The translations under genes were made by a program, and so were the position numbers. From positions 62,001 through 126,000 of the forward strand of contig PBQA01000016.1 in NCBI GenBank assembly GCA_002724925.1: a DNA stretch of 64,000 nt, given 5' to 3'. The notes under the pieces were generated by a model that saw nothing but the letters and a program-made list of their open reading frames with translations, did not search any database and had not been told where the DNA came from. Shown here piece by piece: positions 50,410 to 64,000 of this stretch (positions are counted from its first letter, which is position 1; the number at the start of each line of letters is the position of its first letter). This DNA is from Oceanospirillaceae bacterium. Its GTDB lineage: Bacteria > Pseudomonadota > Gammaproteobacteria > Pseudomonadales > Oceanobacteraceae.

Positions 50410-50691
50410 ATGGCCAACCGCGCCTGCGCCTGCCATATTCTCGTTAAAACCCGTGAGGAAGCCGAATCTCTGCTGAAGCAACTGAACAAAGGGGCTGAGT
50501 TCGACAAGCTGGCACGTAAACACTCCACGTGCCCGTCCGGTAAACAGGGTGGCTCACTGGGTGAGTTCGGTCGCAACGATATGGTCAAGCCCTTTGCAGA
50601 CGCTGTCTTCAAAGGCCCCCTTCTGAAGGTACAAGGGCCGGTGAAAACCAAATTCGGCTGGCACCTGATTAAAACACTTTACCGTCAGTGA
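50410..50691 (+). CDS. ppiC: Parvulin-type peptidyl-prolyl isomerase C
   Basis: 93 aa; ACHILVKTREEAESLLKQLNKGAEFDKLARKHSTCPSGKQGGSLGEF. Confidence 0.95.
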   Translation: MANRACACHILVKTREEAESLLKQLNKGAEFDKLARKHSTCPSGKQGGSLGEFGRNDMVKPFADAVFKGPLLKVQGPVKTKFGWHLIKTLYRQ

Positions 50692-50725
50692 AGACGCTGG
50701 CGCCCCTCAAAATACGGAGAACACT

Positions 50726-51799
50726 ATGATGACACCCGGTCTGTTTCACACACTAACGGTCGCCGACAGGCAACCGCAAGGCCTCTACCTGAGCGATGAC
50801 AGCGGCGAGCGCGTGCTCCTGCCCAACCGTTTTGTGCCTGAGGGCATAGAAGCCGGCAGTACGCTTGAGGTATTTATTTACCTCGATTCCGATGATCGTC
50901 TGATCGCGACGACTCAGCGCCCAAGAGTGCAACTGAACCAGGCTGCAAGCCTGATGGTGAAAGACGTAAACCGTACGGGCGCCTTCCTCGATTGGGGCCT
51001 GCCTAAAGATCTGTTCGTTCCTTTTGCTGAACAGAAGCAACGGATGGAAGCCGGGCAATCGTACGTCGTGTATGTGACCAGCGACAACACGGGGCGTTTA
51101 ATCGGTACGACTCGTCTGAATCGTTTTATTAAAGATGAAGCGAGTGCCAACTGGCCGGGGGCTGCAGATCCGTATCAGATGGGAGACAAAGTGAAGCTAC
51201 TGATCGCCCAGCGTACCGATATTGGCTACAAAGCCATTGTCGATAACACTTACTGGGGCGTACTCCACAGCAGCCAGATTCATAAAGCGATTCGTGTGGG
51301 TCAGAAGACTGAGGGCTTTATTCGACAGGTACGAGAAGACCAGCGCCTGGACCTCAGCCTTGAGCCTATCGGCCATCAGCGCGCTGATTCGCTGTCAAAA
51401 CGCATTCTGCAGAAACTTGAAGACTCCGGCGGCACTCTGGGTCTGAATGACTACAGTCCGGCAGAGCTGATCGAAATGCACTTTGGCGTCAGCAAACGAG
51501 CCTTCAAGATGGCCGTCGGCAAGCTCTATAAAGAGCGCGCCATTGTGATTGAAGAAACGGGTATCCGCTTAGCCAGTGACGAGGATCGCAAGCAAGCGCT
51601 GAAAAAAGCCGGGGGCAAAGCCAATCCAAAGGCTAAACCAAAGCAACAGGCGGCGAAAAACAGCGCTAAGAAGCATACCGAACGGAAAGAGCAGCCCAGC
51701 ACCAACAAGGATGACAGCCCTTCCCCTGCACCTCGGAAAAAAACGGTATACCGCAATCCCAAGACTTCCTCGGGCAAGACTCTGCGCCTGAAGAAGTAA
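50726..51799 (+). CDS. S1-domain RNA-binding protein, CvfB family
   Basis: VKDVNRTGAFLDWGLPKDLFVPFAEQ and second S1-like segment; Lys-rich tail. Confidence 0.88.
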   Translation: MMTPGLFHTLTVADRQPQGLYLSDDSGERVLLPNRFVPEGIEAGSTLEVFIYLDSDDRLIATTQRPRVQLNQAASLMVKDVNRTGAFLDWGLPKDLFVPFAEQKQRMEAGQSYVVYVTSDNTGRLIGTTRLNRFIKDEASANWPGAADPYQMGDKVKLLIAQRTDIGYKAIVDNTYWGVLHSSQIHKAIRVGQKTEGFIRQVREDQRLDLSLEPIGHQRADSLSKRILQKLEDSGGTLGLNDYSPAELIEMHFGVSKRAFKMAVGKLYKERAIVIEETGIRLASDEDRKQALKKAGGKANPKAKPKQQAAKNSAKKHTERKEQPSTNKDDSPSPAPRKKTVYRNPKTSSGKTLRLKK

Positions 51800-51948
51800 G
51801 CCCTGTCAGGTCAGACACGTCCCCTCACCACCAGAGGCGCTCTGGTGTGTGGTGAAGGGCTTCAGACTCGTTTTCTGTGACGAAAACGCGTATAGTCGCG
51901 GCCTTTGATTACGTCCCAAAATCTGCCTACGCAATTCAGGAAGTGCCT

Positions 51949-53544
51949 GTGATTTCTACCGCTAATATCACCATGCAGTTCGGTGCCAAGCCGCTGTTCG
52001 AGAACATCTCTGTCAAATTCGGAGATGGCAACCGCTACGGCCTCATCGGTGCCAACGGTTGTGGAAAATCTACCTTCATGAAGATCCTCGATGGCTCACT
52101 GGAGCCAAGCGGAGGTAACGTCAGCGTGTCACCGGGCGAACGCCTGGGTAAGCTGCATCAGGATCAGTTTGCGTTTGAAGAATGCACTGTGATCGATACC
52201 GTGATGATGGGCAACAAAGAGCTATGGGCCATCAAAGAAGAGCGTGATGCCATCTACGCCAACCTTGAAGCCACCGAAGACGACTACATGCGCGCCGCTG
52301 AGCTTGAAGGCGAGTTCGCAGAAATGGACGGCTACACCGCCGAAAGTCGCGCGGGTGAGCTGTTGCTCGGCGCCGGCATTGAGACCGAACTCCACCAGGG
52401 CCCTATGTCTGAAGTCGCGCCGGGCTGGAAGCTGCGTGTGTTACTGGCTCAGGCACTGTTCTCAAACCCGGACATCCTGCTGCTCGACGAACCGACCAAC
52501 AACCTCGACATCAACACGATTCGTTGGTTGGAAGGCATCATCAATGACATGAAGTGCACCATGATCATCATCTCGCACGACCGTCACTTCCTGAACTCTG
52601 TGTGCACGCACATGGCCGACATTGATTACGGCGATATCAAGATCTACCCGGGTAACTACGACGACTTTATGATCGCCTCGACCGCAGCACGCGAGCGCCT
52701 GCAGTCAGAGAATGCCAAGAAGAAAGCTCAGATTGCTGAACTGCAGCAGTTTGTATCGCGCTTCTCGGCCAACGCGTCGAAAGCGAAGCAGGCCACCAGC
52801 CGCGCTAAGCAGATGGAAAAAATTAAGCTCGACGACATTAAGCCTTCGAGCCGTCAGAACCCATACATCCGCTTCAATCAGGAGAAGAAACTCCACCGTC
52901 TGGCGCTGGAGATCGAAGGTCTGGCGCATTCATACGATGGCGAAGCTCCACTGTTCAAGAACACCAACCTGCTGATTGAAGCCGGCGAAAAAATTGCCGT
53001 GATCGGTGCCAACGGTGCGGGTAAAACAACCTTCCTTAAGTGTCTGGTCGGCGACGTTACGCCAACGGCTGGCACCATCAAGTGGGCTGAAAATGCTGAC
53101 CTTGGCTACTACGCTCAGGATCACGAATACGAATTCGATATGGGCGGTACACTGTTTGAATGGATGGAACGCTGGAAAACCGAGAAACACGACGATCAGG
53201 CTGTGCGTGGCACACTGGGTCGCCTGCTGTTTAACCAGGACGACATTAAGAAGCAGGTGAAAGTCTGCTCTGGTGGAGAAAAAGGTCGTCTGCTGTTCGG
53301 CAAGCTGATGATGAACGATCACAATGTTCTGCTGATGGACGAACCGACCAACCACATGGATATGGAATCCATTGAGTCGCTGAACATGGCGCTGGAAATG
53401 TACGAAGGCACCCTGATGTTCGTATCGCACGACCGTGAGTTCGTGTCGTCACTGGCGACCCGGATTATCGAAATACGTGACAATGAGATCGTCGACTTCC
53501 ACGGGACTTATGACGAGTACCTGAAGTCCCTGGGCATTGAATAA
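51949..53544 (+). CDS. ybiT: ABC-F family ATPase, YbiT-like
   Basis: Two ABC cassettes ([42 protein letters not shown]). Likely GTG start at 51949 ([25 protein letters not shown]). Confidence 0.93.
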   Translation: MISTANITMQFGAKPLFENISVKFGDGNRYGLIGANGCGKSTFMKILDGSLEPSGGNVSVSPGERLGKLHQDQFAFEECTVIDTVMMGNKELWAIKEERDAIYANLEATEDDYMRAAELEGEFAEMDGYTAESRAGELLLGAGIETELHQGPMSEVAPGWKLRVLLAQALFSNPDILLLDEPTNNLDINTIRWLEGIINDMKCTMIIISHDRHFLNSVCTHMADIDYGDIKIYPGNYDDFMIASTAARERLQSENAKKKAQIAELQQFVSRFSANASKAKQATSRAKQMEKIKLDDIKPSSRQNPYIRFNQEKKLHRLALEIEGLAHSYDGEAPLFKNTNLLIEAGEKIAVIGANGAGKTTFLKCLVGDVTPTAGTIKWAENADLGYYAQDHEYEFDMGGTLFEWMERWKTEKHDDQAVRGTLGRLLFNQDDIKKQVKVCSGGEKGRLLFGKLMMNDHNVLLMDEPTNHMDMESIESLNMALEMYEGTLMFVSHDREFVSSLATRIIEIRDNEIVDFHGTYDEYLKSLGIE

Positions 53545-53574
53545 GCACTCCGCTGCTGAATCAATCCAAATGGA

Positions 53575-53599
53575 TGACTGAGCCATAACGGCTCAGTCA
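53575..53599. terminator. 10-bp perfect hairpin between convergent genes
   Basis: TGACTGAGCC-ATAAC-GGCTCAGTCA spanning the GH114 stop region; no strong T tract. Confidence 0.45.
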
Positions 53600-54462
53600 C
53601 AGGCAAACCGGAAGCTGTCATCAAGCTCGAGTGGCAGCACCATTGAGCTTAACCCCAAAGCGAGCATTTCATCGCAAAAAAGCGCCCGCGCCTCTGAGTC
53701 GTTGACGAGTCCATCTGCATATTCTGCGTGCAACACTGGCTTGCCGGCATCAATAAATGGAGTCAGGCGCTCGCACTCATCGTATTCATAACACTCTTCA
53801 TTCACCGCAAAATCAAATGACGTTACTAACTCACTGATCTGGTCGAGATCATTCTTGAGACCAATCAACAACCCGCGCTCGTGGGCCGCCGAGGCCAGAA
53901 AGCGGTTATAGGCCAGCTGATCACTACCCGATAAAGAGAATCCGGAGTCATTGGCATAGCCATCAACGTTATCAGGTTCGACGCCATCGCAACCTTTATC
54001 TGCAGCAAGGTCCAGCCGGGCTTCCATGACCGCCTCAAGCGAGGACGCTCTGACATCCAGCCACTTCTCGCCGGGCCAGCCGTCCAGAGGGTTTCCCAAC
54101 GCCGCCTGCTCAAAGTCACCTGCATCGTCGCGCCAGTCCTCCCATGAGCCAGCCGAGAAGTAACAGATCACCAGCCGGCCCTGTGCCTGCAGGTCGTCGA
54201 TCACAGAGGTGTCAGTATCGAACAGGTCAACATCGTAAATATCGACGTCGTAGCCCGTATTCAAGCTTCCCTGCAACTGCCAGTGCCAACTCATACCGAC
54301 TGCCAGAGCACTGCTAGCAGGGTTATCAGAACCAGTCGAATCGCTCTCGCCCTCTGACTCCTGACCGGATTCAGGATCAGATGCACCGCAGGCACTTAAC
54401 AAGCCCAAAGCTGCCAGAAGTAATAATGAACGCGACATCATTTTATAAAGCGATGACTTCAT
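53593..54462 (-). CDS. Putative lipoprotein, GH114 endo-alpha-1,4-polygalactosaminidase-like
   Basis: Lipobox LLSAC; GMSWHWQLQGSLN, VICYFSAGSWEDWRDD, CDGVEPDNVDGY. Confidence 0.88.
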   Translation of the reverse strand: MKSSLYKMMSRSLLLLAALGLLSACGASDPESGQESEGESDSTGSDNPASSALAVGMSWHWQLQGSLNTGYDVDIYDVDLFDTDTSVIDDLQAQGRLVICYFSAGSWEDWRDDAGDFEQAALGNPLDGWPGEKWLDVRASSLEAVMEARLDLAADKGCDGVEPDNVDGYANDSGFSLSGSDQLAYNRFLASAAHERGLLIGLKNDLDQISELVTSFDFAVNEECYEYDECERLTPFIDAGKPVLHAEYADGLVNDSEARALFCDEMLALGLSSMVLPLELDDSFRFACD

Positions 54463-54671
54463 AGTGAGCTACTCTTAATCAAACGGTGAGACAATCTGCC
54501 ACCATGTCAGTGTGACTCTCGCACGACAATGCGAGCCGATTCTCATTTTCATCGTAACGTGAGTGGTATGCTCCCGTCGTTCGAATGTGGCTGAGCCGGA
54601 GTACGATCGGAGCTACGTAAACTATAGAGCACATTCGAACAATCAATGTGCTTGAGACAACAGGAATTTTT

Positions 54672-55304
54672 ATGCGCCCCGTCACCCGGGAAGAGTACCC
54701 GCTTGAAAACCTCCACAGAATCGTTTCCGGCGTCACCTTCTTCAAAGAGCTACTAAAAACCGATCCGGAGCAATTTGAATTACTGATGACGCAGGCGCGG
54801 TTTGTCACCGCCGAACAGAATGAAATTGTGCTGCACAAAGGTGACGGTGCAAACGTATTGTATTTTTTACTGCGAGGCGAGCTGGACGTTATTGCCGATG
54901 ACAACGCGGAAGAGCCTCTGGGCACCATTAATCCGGGCGAACCATTCGGTGTCATGGCCATGGTATTGAATTTTAAACGTTCAGCGTCCATCCGGGTCTC
55001 AAGCAAGAACGCCCTGCTGGCAGGCATTGAATTTGATCACTTCCGTCACAACGACAACGCCAGTATCTTCAGCCTGACAACGCGTATTACATTCTTCCGC
55101 ATGCTGAACAGCAACATCCGTTGGGCGCTGGAGCGCAACAAAATGGAAGCGCCTGACCATAGCCTGGTCGCACGTATACGTTCACTACCTATTTACTCGG
55201 GCGAGAAGAATACCGCTGCTGAATTGCATGCACTGATGGAGCTCGCTCATCTTCAGGCAGAATTACTGCGCGACTGGAATGACGCCTGCCAGGCAATCAA
55301 CTGA
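54672..55304 (+). CDS. Cyclic nucleotide-binding domain protein
   Basis: CNB fold segment (EIVLHKGDGANVLYFLLRGELDVIADDNAEEPLGTINPGEPFGVMAMVL). ORF opens at 54648; CAGGA precedes the ATG at 54672. Confidence 0.8.
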   Translation: MRPVTREEYPLENLHRIVSGVTFFKELLKTDPEQFELLMTQARFVTAEQNEIVLHKGDGANVLYFLLRGELDVIADDNAEEPLGTINPGEPFGVMAMVLNFKRSASIRVSSKNALLAGIEFDHFRHNDNASIFSLTTRITFFRMLNSNIRWALERNKMEAPDHSLVARIRSLPIYSGEKNTAAELHALMELAHLQAELLRDWNDACQAIN

Positions 55305-55424
55305 CCTGACTTATCTACTTCTGAGCTGGATCAATTTGTTCAGCAATTAGGACATATGTCTCCTTTCCCCCCTATAGTGATGGGCATAGAATAAAGACTC
55401 TCATGCCCTTATTAAGCGTTGCTC

Positions 55425-56687
55425 ATGCCTGAATTTGTTTCCTGGATTCTGATTACACTCGCCGTACTGGCATTGATCGGAATTATCTTCGAAGAAGTCA
55501 TTCATATTAACAAAGCCCAATCGGTACTGTTTTTTGGCTCAGTGTCCTGGGTCATTCTGTTTGCCGCGAGTATCGGTACTCCTGAGCATCATGCGATTGA
55601 GGAAGGCCTGAAAGAAAATATCGGTGAAATTGCCGCACTCTGGCTATTTCTCACTGCGGCCATGACCTTTGTTGCTTATCTGAATAAAAAAGGCCTGATT
55701 GAAAGTGCTATTTTCAAGGTGCTTCCGCAGCAGATATCCGAACGAAAGCTGATGCTGCTGACCGGCTTGTTTGCTTTTGTTTTCTCATCGCTCGCCGACA
55801 ACATCACCGCAACGCTGGTATCAATCGCTCTTATTCTGTCATTGCAGTTACCTGCTCAGAAAACACTGCGATTCGCCGCGATTGCCGTCTTTGCGGTTAA
55901 CTCAGGTGGTGTTGCTATGATTACAGGCGACGTCACAACGCTGATGATATTTCTCGCCGACAAGGCAGAAATCACCAGCTTACTGATGCTTTCTTTGCCA
56001 GCGTTCTGCGCCGTTCTCGTTCTCATGGCACTGCTGATGTTACCGATGTCCGGCCAGGTGAGTGTCACTAAAACGTCGCACGATCTGCAACGGGTCGATA
56101 TCGTCGTCGCAGGTATCTTCCTGCTGACGATTATGACAACGATCGCATTCAATGTGCTCTTTGATATTCCACCGGTACTGACCTTTCTGACCGGGCTATC
56201 CATTATGTTTCTAGTGGCCAAAGGTATGGGCGAAGATACCGAGGATGACCCCATCATGGACTACGTACGACGGATCGAGTTCGATACCCTGATGTTCTTC
56301 CTTGGTATTCTGTTGGTCGTTGGCGCATTAAAAGAAATCCGTGCGCTGGACTCCTTTGTTGCCGTTTACGAGTATCTGCCCGCATGGCAGGCGAACTATC
56401 TTATGGGTTTGTTTTCCTCAATCATCGACAACGTTCCTCTCACCGCAGCATTGCTTAAATCTGACGTAGTAATGAATCCGGCCGAGTGGCTGGCACTGAC
56501 TTACGCCGTCGGCGTCGGTGGCTCGCTTCTGATCATTGGCTCAGCGGCAGGAATCGTCGCCATGAGTAAAATTGAGGCATTAACCTTCGGTACTTATCTC
56601 CGCTTTATCGTCGCCTTACTGCTGGCTTACACCGTTGGTTATGCGCTGACCATGGGGTTAGGAACCCTGATTTTTGCTCAAACCTGA
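55425..56687 (+). CDS. nhaD: NhaD-type Na+/H+ antiporter
   Basis: Multi-TM ArsB/NhaD family (SSLADNITATLVSIALIL, IIDNVPLTAALL). Confidence 0.92.
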   Translation: MPEFVSWILITLAVLALIGIIFEEVIHINKAQSVLFFGSVSWVILFAASIGTPEHHAIEEGLKENIGEIAALWLFLTAAMTFVAYLNKKGLIESAIFKVLPQQISERKLMLLTGLFAFVFSSLADNITATLVSIALILSLQLPAQKTLRFAAIAVFAVNSGGVAMITGDVTTLMIFLADKAEITSLLMLSLPAFCAVLVLMALLMLPMSGQVSVTKTSHDLQRVDIVVAGIFLLTIMTTIAFNVLFDIPPVLTFLTGLSIMFLVAKGMGEDTEDDPIMDYVRRIEFDTLMFFLGILLVVGALKEIRALDSFVAVYEYLPAWQANYLMGLFSSIIDNVPLTAALLKSDVVMNPAEWLALTYAVGVGGSLLIIGSAAGIVAMSKIEALTFGTYLRFIVALLLAYTVGYALTMGLGTLIFAQT

Positions 56688-56690
56688 CGA

Positions 56691-57422
56691 CTAACGATTT
56701 TGCTCATAGCGAATTGCGAGTGATTGCAGAGCCCGCTCGTGTGAAGCCTTCCAGTATTTCATTTCAGCGGGCTCCTCAACGTCAGTCGGCCACTTAAGGC
56801 CATAGCCATTCGGTCTGAATAAAGGTGCAAACAAAGCGCAGGCTGTGAGATCCGCACGGGTAAATTCATCACCGACCAGATATCGGGTATTTGCATATAT
56901 CTGTCGTAACTCGTTCAGCAATTCATCCATATCGTTCATTGCTTTGTGAGCACTGGTTTCGTTGATGTTCATCCAGCCACGTAAGGTATTCGAGAGCTTA
57001 CGATAACCAACGTAGAACATCATGCTGACTATCATGCTCTGTTTTGCAGTAAGCAAGGGCACGATTGCTCTCGGGAACGGCAACAGGAAATGATAATTGA
57101 ACGTTCTGACGGCAGGACCAGCGATCAGATCAAGTCGCTCTTCCCAGACTTTCGCCTGTTCAGCGAGCGCCGGATCTTTGGGCGTCAGAGAGCGCTCAGG
57201 ATATTTTGACTCAAGGTAATCAATGATCTCTGCACTGCCCTGAATAATATCTTTGCCGTCTTCAAGAACCGGCACCTGAGACTTCGAGGCCATTTGCAGT
57301 AATTTGCGCACATGAGGCCCAGGCACAAGATTTATCTTTTGATATTTCAGTCCCTTAAAATCCAATGCCCAGCGAACTTTTTCGCAGTAGTGGGACACTG
57401 GGAACTGATACAGCTTTATCAT
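56691..57422 (-). CDS. Glutathione S-transferase family protein
   Basis: MIKLYQFPVSHYCEKVRWALDFKGL; GST-like N and C domains. Confidence 0.88.
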   Translation of the reverse strand: MIKLYQFPVSHYCEKVRWALDFKGLKYQKINLVPGPHVRKLLQMASKSQVPVLEDGKDIIQGSAEIIDYLESKYPERSLTPKDPALAEQAKVWEERLDLIAGPAVRTFNYHFLLPFPRAIVPLLTAKQSMIVSMMFYVGYRKLSNTLRGWMNINETSAHKAMNDMDELLNELRQIYANTRYLVGDEFTRADLTACALFAPLFRPNGYGLKWPTDVEEPAEMKYWKASHERALQSLAIRYEQNR

Positions 57423-57431
57423 CGGGCCTCC

Positions 57432-57944
57432 TCAGCGGGGTCCCGATGCACTCCGGACTTCCGCCTGAAATTGCTGCCAGCTTTCCACGATACCAGCAGC
57501 AGTTTGTGGACTTTCTCCACTGAAAATATCATCCGGGGACAGAACTGATCCTTTTGCAACGCACGCTTCCTTGACGATCCCGGTTGCTACCAGTTTTTTC
57601 CCCACGTAAAAATCGTGTCTGAAGTACACGTACTTCGTATCCCACCCAAGAAGAGTGGTGTCCATCTCCAGTCGGGCGAGAAATCCCACCGGACGGATAT
57701 AAACCAGATCCTGCGCAGCGATAAGACGCATACCTGCAGGTCGCTTTAACTCATGCTTTAACCCTCGCCAGAACTGAAACCTGCCGAGCTCCATAAAACT
57801 GAGGAAACGGAAGTTCGGAAGGTGATTCCGCCACCCCATATCATGCGGCTGTATGCGGTAAGTCTGCCGAACCGTCGCGCTTTGGCTGTGTAGTTTCTGG
57901 CGGCTGAATAACCAAAGAAGAAAAAATCGTATTAACAGATTCAT
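57432..57944 (-). CDS. Thioesterase-like hotdog-fold protein
   Basis: MGWRNHLPNFRFLSFMELGRFQFW, VYFRHDFYVGKKLVATGIVKEACV. Confidence 0.75.
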   Translation of the reverse strand: MNLLIRFFLLWLFSRQKLHSQSATVRQTYRIQPHDMGWRNHLPNFRFLSFMELGRFQFWRGLKHELKRPAGMRLIAAQDLVYIRPVGFLARLEMDTTLLGWDTKYVYFRHDFYVGKKLVATGIVKEACVAKGSVLSPDDIFSGESPQTAAGIVESWQQFQAEVRSASGPR

Positions 57945-57955
57945 GGCTTTTCCTG

Positions 57956-58507
57956 TCAGGGCAAATAGAACTGCAATTCTACTTCTGCGCCTTTAATTGT
58001 ATCTTCGATCGGCATTTGCCTAGCCTCTTCTGATTCATCCCAGAGCAACTTTCCGGAAAAATTCAGTGTCGACTCCTGAGGTATTTCACGAAACACATCC
58101 GGAAGTACACCACGAGAGGAACCATTGTTTCCCATGGATTCCCAGGACATCGAAGGCAAAGATAAATTCAGGGGCCTTTTGTCTTTATTTTTATTTTCTT
58201 CTTTTACTTTCGTTACTGTCTTCAGAAACGTTTTTTCGGCTTCAGAACTTTCTTCTGTTTCTGCGATTTCTGAAGCCTCAGTATTCTGGACTGAAGTATC
58301 GTCCTCGACCTGCGCCTCTGTCTGAGAGGCAGTGCCCATTTCTGACCATAATTTCGAAACTGGCTTCTCTCCACGCAATATTTTTGCAGTCTGATCGTCA
58401 CATCCGACCAGAAAAATAATCGAAATAAGACTTACTACAGACATCCTTATCCAATGTGGCTTCAATCCTGAAGCCTGATTTCTGCGGTCTGTCTTTGATA
58501 ACGTCAT
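57956..58507 (-). CDS. Hypothetical lipoprotein
   Basis: Lipobox FLVGC after a hydrophobic stretch; low-complexity Glu/Lys middle; no recognised domain. True start may be MSVVSLISII. Confidence 0.6.
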   Translation of the reverse strand: MTLSKTDRRNQASGLKPHWIRMSVVSLISIIFLVGCDDQTAKILRGEKPVSKLWSEMGTASQTEAQVEDDTSVQNTEASEIAETEESSEAEKTFLKTVTKVKEENKNKDKRPLNLSLPSMSWESMGNNGSSRGVLPDVFREIPQESTLNFSGKLLWDESEEARQMPIEDTIKGAEVELQFYLP

Positions 58508-59844
58508 AATATCATTCAGCTGTTTTCCTCCAAATAGCGTCTCGGCGCCATTTGAGGCTTAAAATGTCTACCTGTTCACACTTCAGAGAACAATCATTCA
58601 TTAATCCAACTACAGCCTCGATGCCATCCTGATAAATGAGCATGGGCCAATCATTTCTCAACCACACCGGCACGCCGTTTTCCTGCCATACATTCTTCAA
58701 TGACTTCGTCTGCCTGCCTTCACAGCGCAGCTGCTTCTGGGCGCAATCGCGGGCAGGCACGAGCGACCAACCTTCTGGCAGCGGCTGGCTGTTTCCTGAG
58801 GACGCGATGGTACCCCGCCCCCATGATACCGGTATACAGTCGACACGATCTGGCGTCGTTTGTTCACTCCAGATATATAGGTGCTGCCTGAAACGCTGGA
58901 GTACGACGCCGTCGAAGCGAGTACTCGGTTGTCGGTCTGCTGCTGCACTTAATGCCTGATCTAACCAATGCCAGACTTTCTTCCCTTGCGGCAGAGGTAA
59001 GCCGTTTTTCGTCAGCCAATACCTAACCATGTGAAAGCGCACACGCTCAGGCTGATCAAGAAGTGCCTCTACAGACAGACAGAAAGGAGCCGTCGCCGGC
59101 CAATCACATTCGCTAAGTGCCGCATCGGAAATCGGCGTCAGCAACTCCAGCAACAATTGGTAGTCTGCGGATAAGTGATGGGTCGTGTCGATCAGGGTGG
59201 ATTCAACGGCGGGATACCGTACTTGTAACGACGGCATCAGGGTGTGACGTACCCAGTTACGATCGAAGGTCTGATCACGGTTCGAATCATCTTCGATCCA
59301 GCTCAGACCGCGGGCTGCCAACGCTAACTGCTCGCGGGTAAACGCGAGCCAGGGGCGTACAATTGTGCGTTGATCTTCAGGATCACGTGTCAGTTTGCGT
59401 CTTGCGGGCATACCCGATAAACCGGTGAGACCACTGCCGCGAAACAAACGCAGCAGCAGAGTCTCGGCCTGATCCGAGCCGTGATGCGCGGTCAGCAGGA
59501 GTGCATCGTCAGGAAGTCGTTGCTCAAATGCGGTGTAGCGGGCATCACGGGCGGCGGCTTCAATGCCACGACCTGTGTATTCAAGAGTCACAGTCTGCGC
59601 AACAAAGGACACGCCAGCGTCTTCGCAGTAGCGCTGGCATTCAAGCTGCCATCCATCTGCATCAGGATTCAGACCGTGATTTACATAAATGGCCGTGACC
59701 CGTGCGCGCCACTCTGGTTGAGACGCAACGCACTCAAGCATCAGACGTGAGTCCATACCGCCACTCAATGCGAGGAACACAGGCCGCGCAGTGTACTCTG
59801 CGAATACCGGTGTGAGTGCCTTTATCAGCTCACTGCGCAGCTGC

Positions 59845-63339
<3,495 letters not shown>

Positions 63340-63446
63340 ACTGCCCCCCGATGAAGATGGAGGGATTGTACCGTATAGGGGATGGGTTTGTTGAAAAGCA
63401 GAATCGGTTTATTAAAAAGCGGTATGGTTTACGAGGACACAACTAC

Positions 63447-63671
63447 TCAGTTGTACCCGAGCGACGCCTGAATCTCTTTTATCCGCTGACATTCATCGTC
63501 GATGTCATCACACAAAGACGACAGGCTATCCTGCTCGAGCGCCGGTGCCAGCTGAGCATCATGGACAGGTAGATGGGGCGGTAACTCACCCTTGCCCCGC
63601 ACGATTCTGACCAGGTTAAAAAGCAGACTCTGGACCTGCTGATCGACAACACCTTCTTGTTGATTCATCAC
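63447..63671 (-). CDS. Hypothetical protein
   Basis: 74 aa ORF in the gap between dnaE and the tatD-like gene. Confidence 0.45.
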   Translation of the reverse strand: MMNQQEGVVDQQVQSLLFNLVRIVRGKGELPPHLPVHDAQLAPALEQDSLSSLCDDIDDECQRIKEIQASLGYN

Positions 63672-63833
63672 TCATGTGTCCTGAAGCTCACGGAAACTAC
63701 TCTGAGCATAGTTGCTCTCGGGAACTTTGCCCGGGCTCCATGCTGTCTTACCGGTTGCATCATTAGTATAATGATATGGCTCACGCTTTTATCAGGTAAT
63801 TTGTCCCTTTCATGACTATTTGTCACTTTTGTT

Positions 63834-64000
63834 ATGTCTAAAAAACGCAGAGATATTCCGGCTTTTGGCCTACCGATCATCGAAACCCACTTCCACCTGG
63901 ACTATCTCAAGGATGCTTCAGTGGGAGACATTCTTCAGCAGGCACGAGATATCGGCGTCGAACGTTTTATGACGATCGCGGTTGCGCCGGAAAATATGGA
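63834..64000 (+). CDS. TatD-family metal-dependent hydrolase, truncated by the window end
   Basis: ATG at 63834: MSKKRRDIPAFGLPIIETHFHLDYLKDASVGDILQQARDIGVERFMTIAVAPENM; HxH motif. Confidence 0.85.
   Translation, partial: MSKKRRDIPAFGLPIIETHFHLDYLKDASVGDILQQARDIGVERFMTIAVAPENM

Noticed and set aside
51809-51860. Hairpin after the cvfB-like gene (CACCACCAGAG..CTCTGGTGTGTGGTG)
   Set aside because: Imperfect stem without a following T tract; not enough for a terminator call.

Overview
This looks like a gammaproteobacterial chromosome segment, probably marine and Oceanospirillales-like by gene content. No taxonomic search was possible. About 53 protein-coding genes can be supported. I found no tRNA, rRNA, CRISPR array or transposase.

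Main blocks:
(1) 1-2060: an AT-richer accessory cassette just downstream of purL. It encodes a D12-class adenine methyltransferase, a metallophosphoesterase and the first 20 codons of a third gene cut by the window edge. The genes are joined by 8-bp overlaps.
(2) 2.1-22 kb: housekeeping genes (purL, mltF, tadA, KefBC-type antiporter with ancillary flavoprotein, sui1/yciH, a histidine kinase, an Lrp regulator, leuA, a VRR-NUC nuclease, slyD, a UvrD-like helicase).
(3) 20.7-25.7 kb: a minimal ethanolamine cluster without microcompartment genes (eat-eutC-eutB plus divergent eutR).
(4) 26-28.3 kb: a XylM-like membrane di-iron hydroxylase and a XylA-like [2Fe-2S]/FAD reductase, with an FNR/ANR-type palindrome upstream.
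(5) 29.9-43.3 kb: an amide/urea locus. An NCS1-transporter/Cys-cluster/hybrid histidine kinase and a LuxR-type response regulator are divergent from a nine-gene run (urtABCDE-like, amiE, amiB-like AAA+ ATPase, fmdA, fmdB) that ends at a strong terminator.
(6) 43.3-64 kb: deaD/csdA, ppnP, a GGDEF/EAL protein, ppiC, cvfB-like, a YbiT-type ABC-F, GH114, nhaD, tilS, dnaE and the start of a TatD-like gene.

The best candidates for undescribed biology are the methyltransferase/phosphoesterase/(ATPase?) cassette and the transporter-fused kinase with its three-copy, helically phased repeat in the divergent control region.
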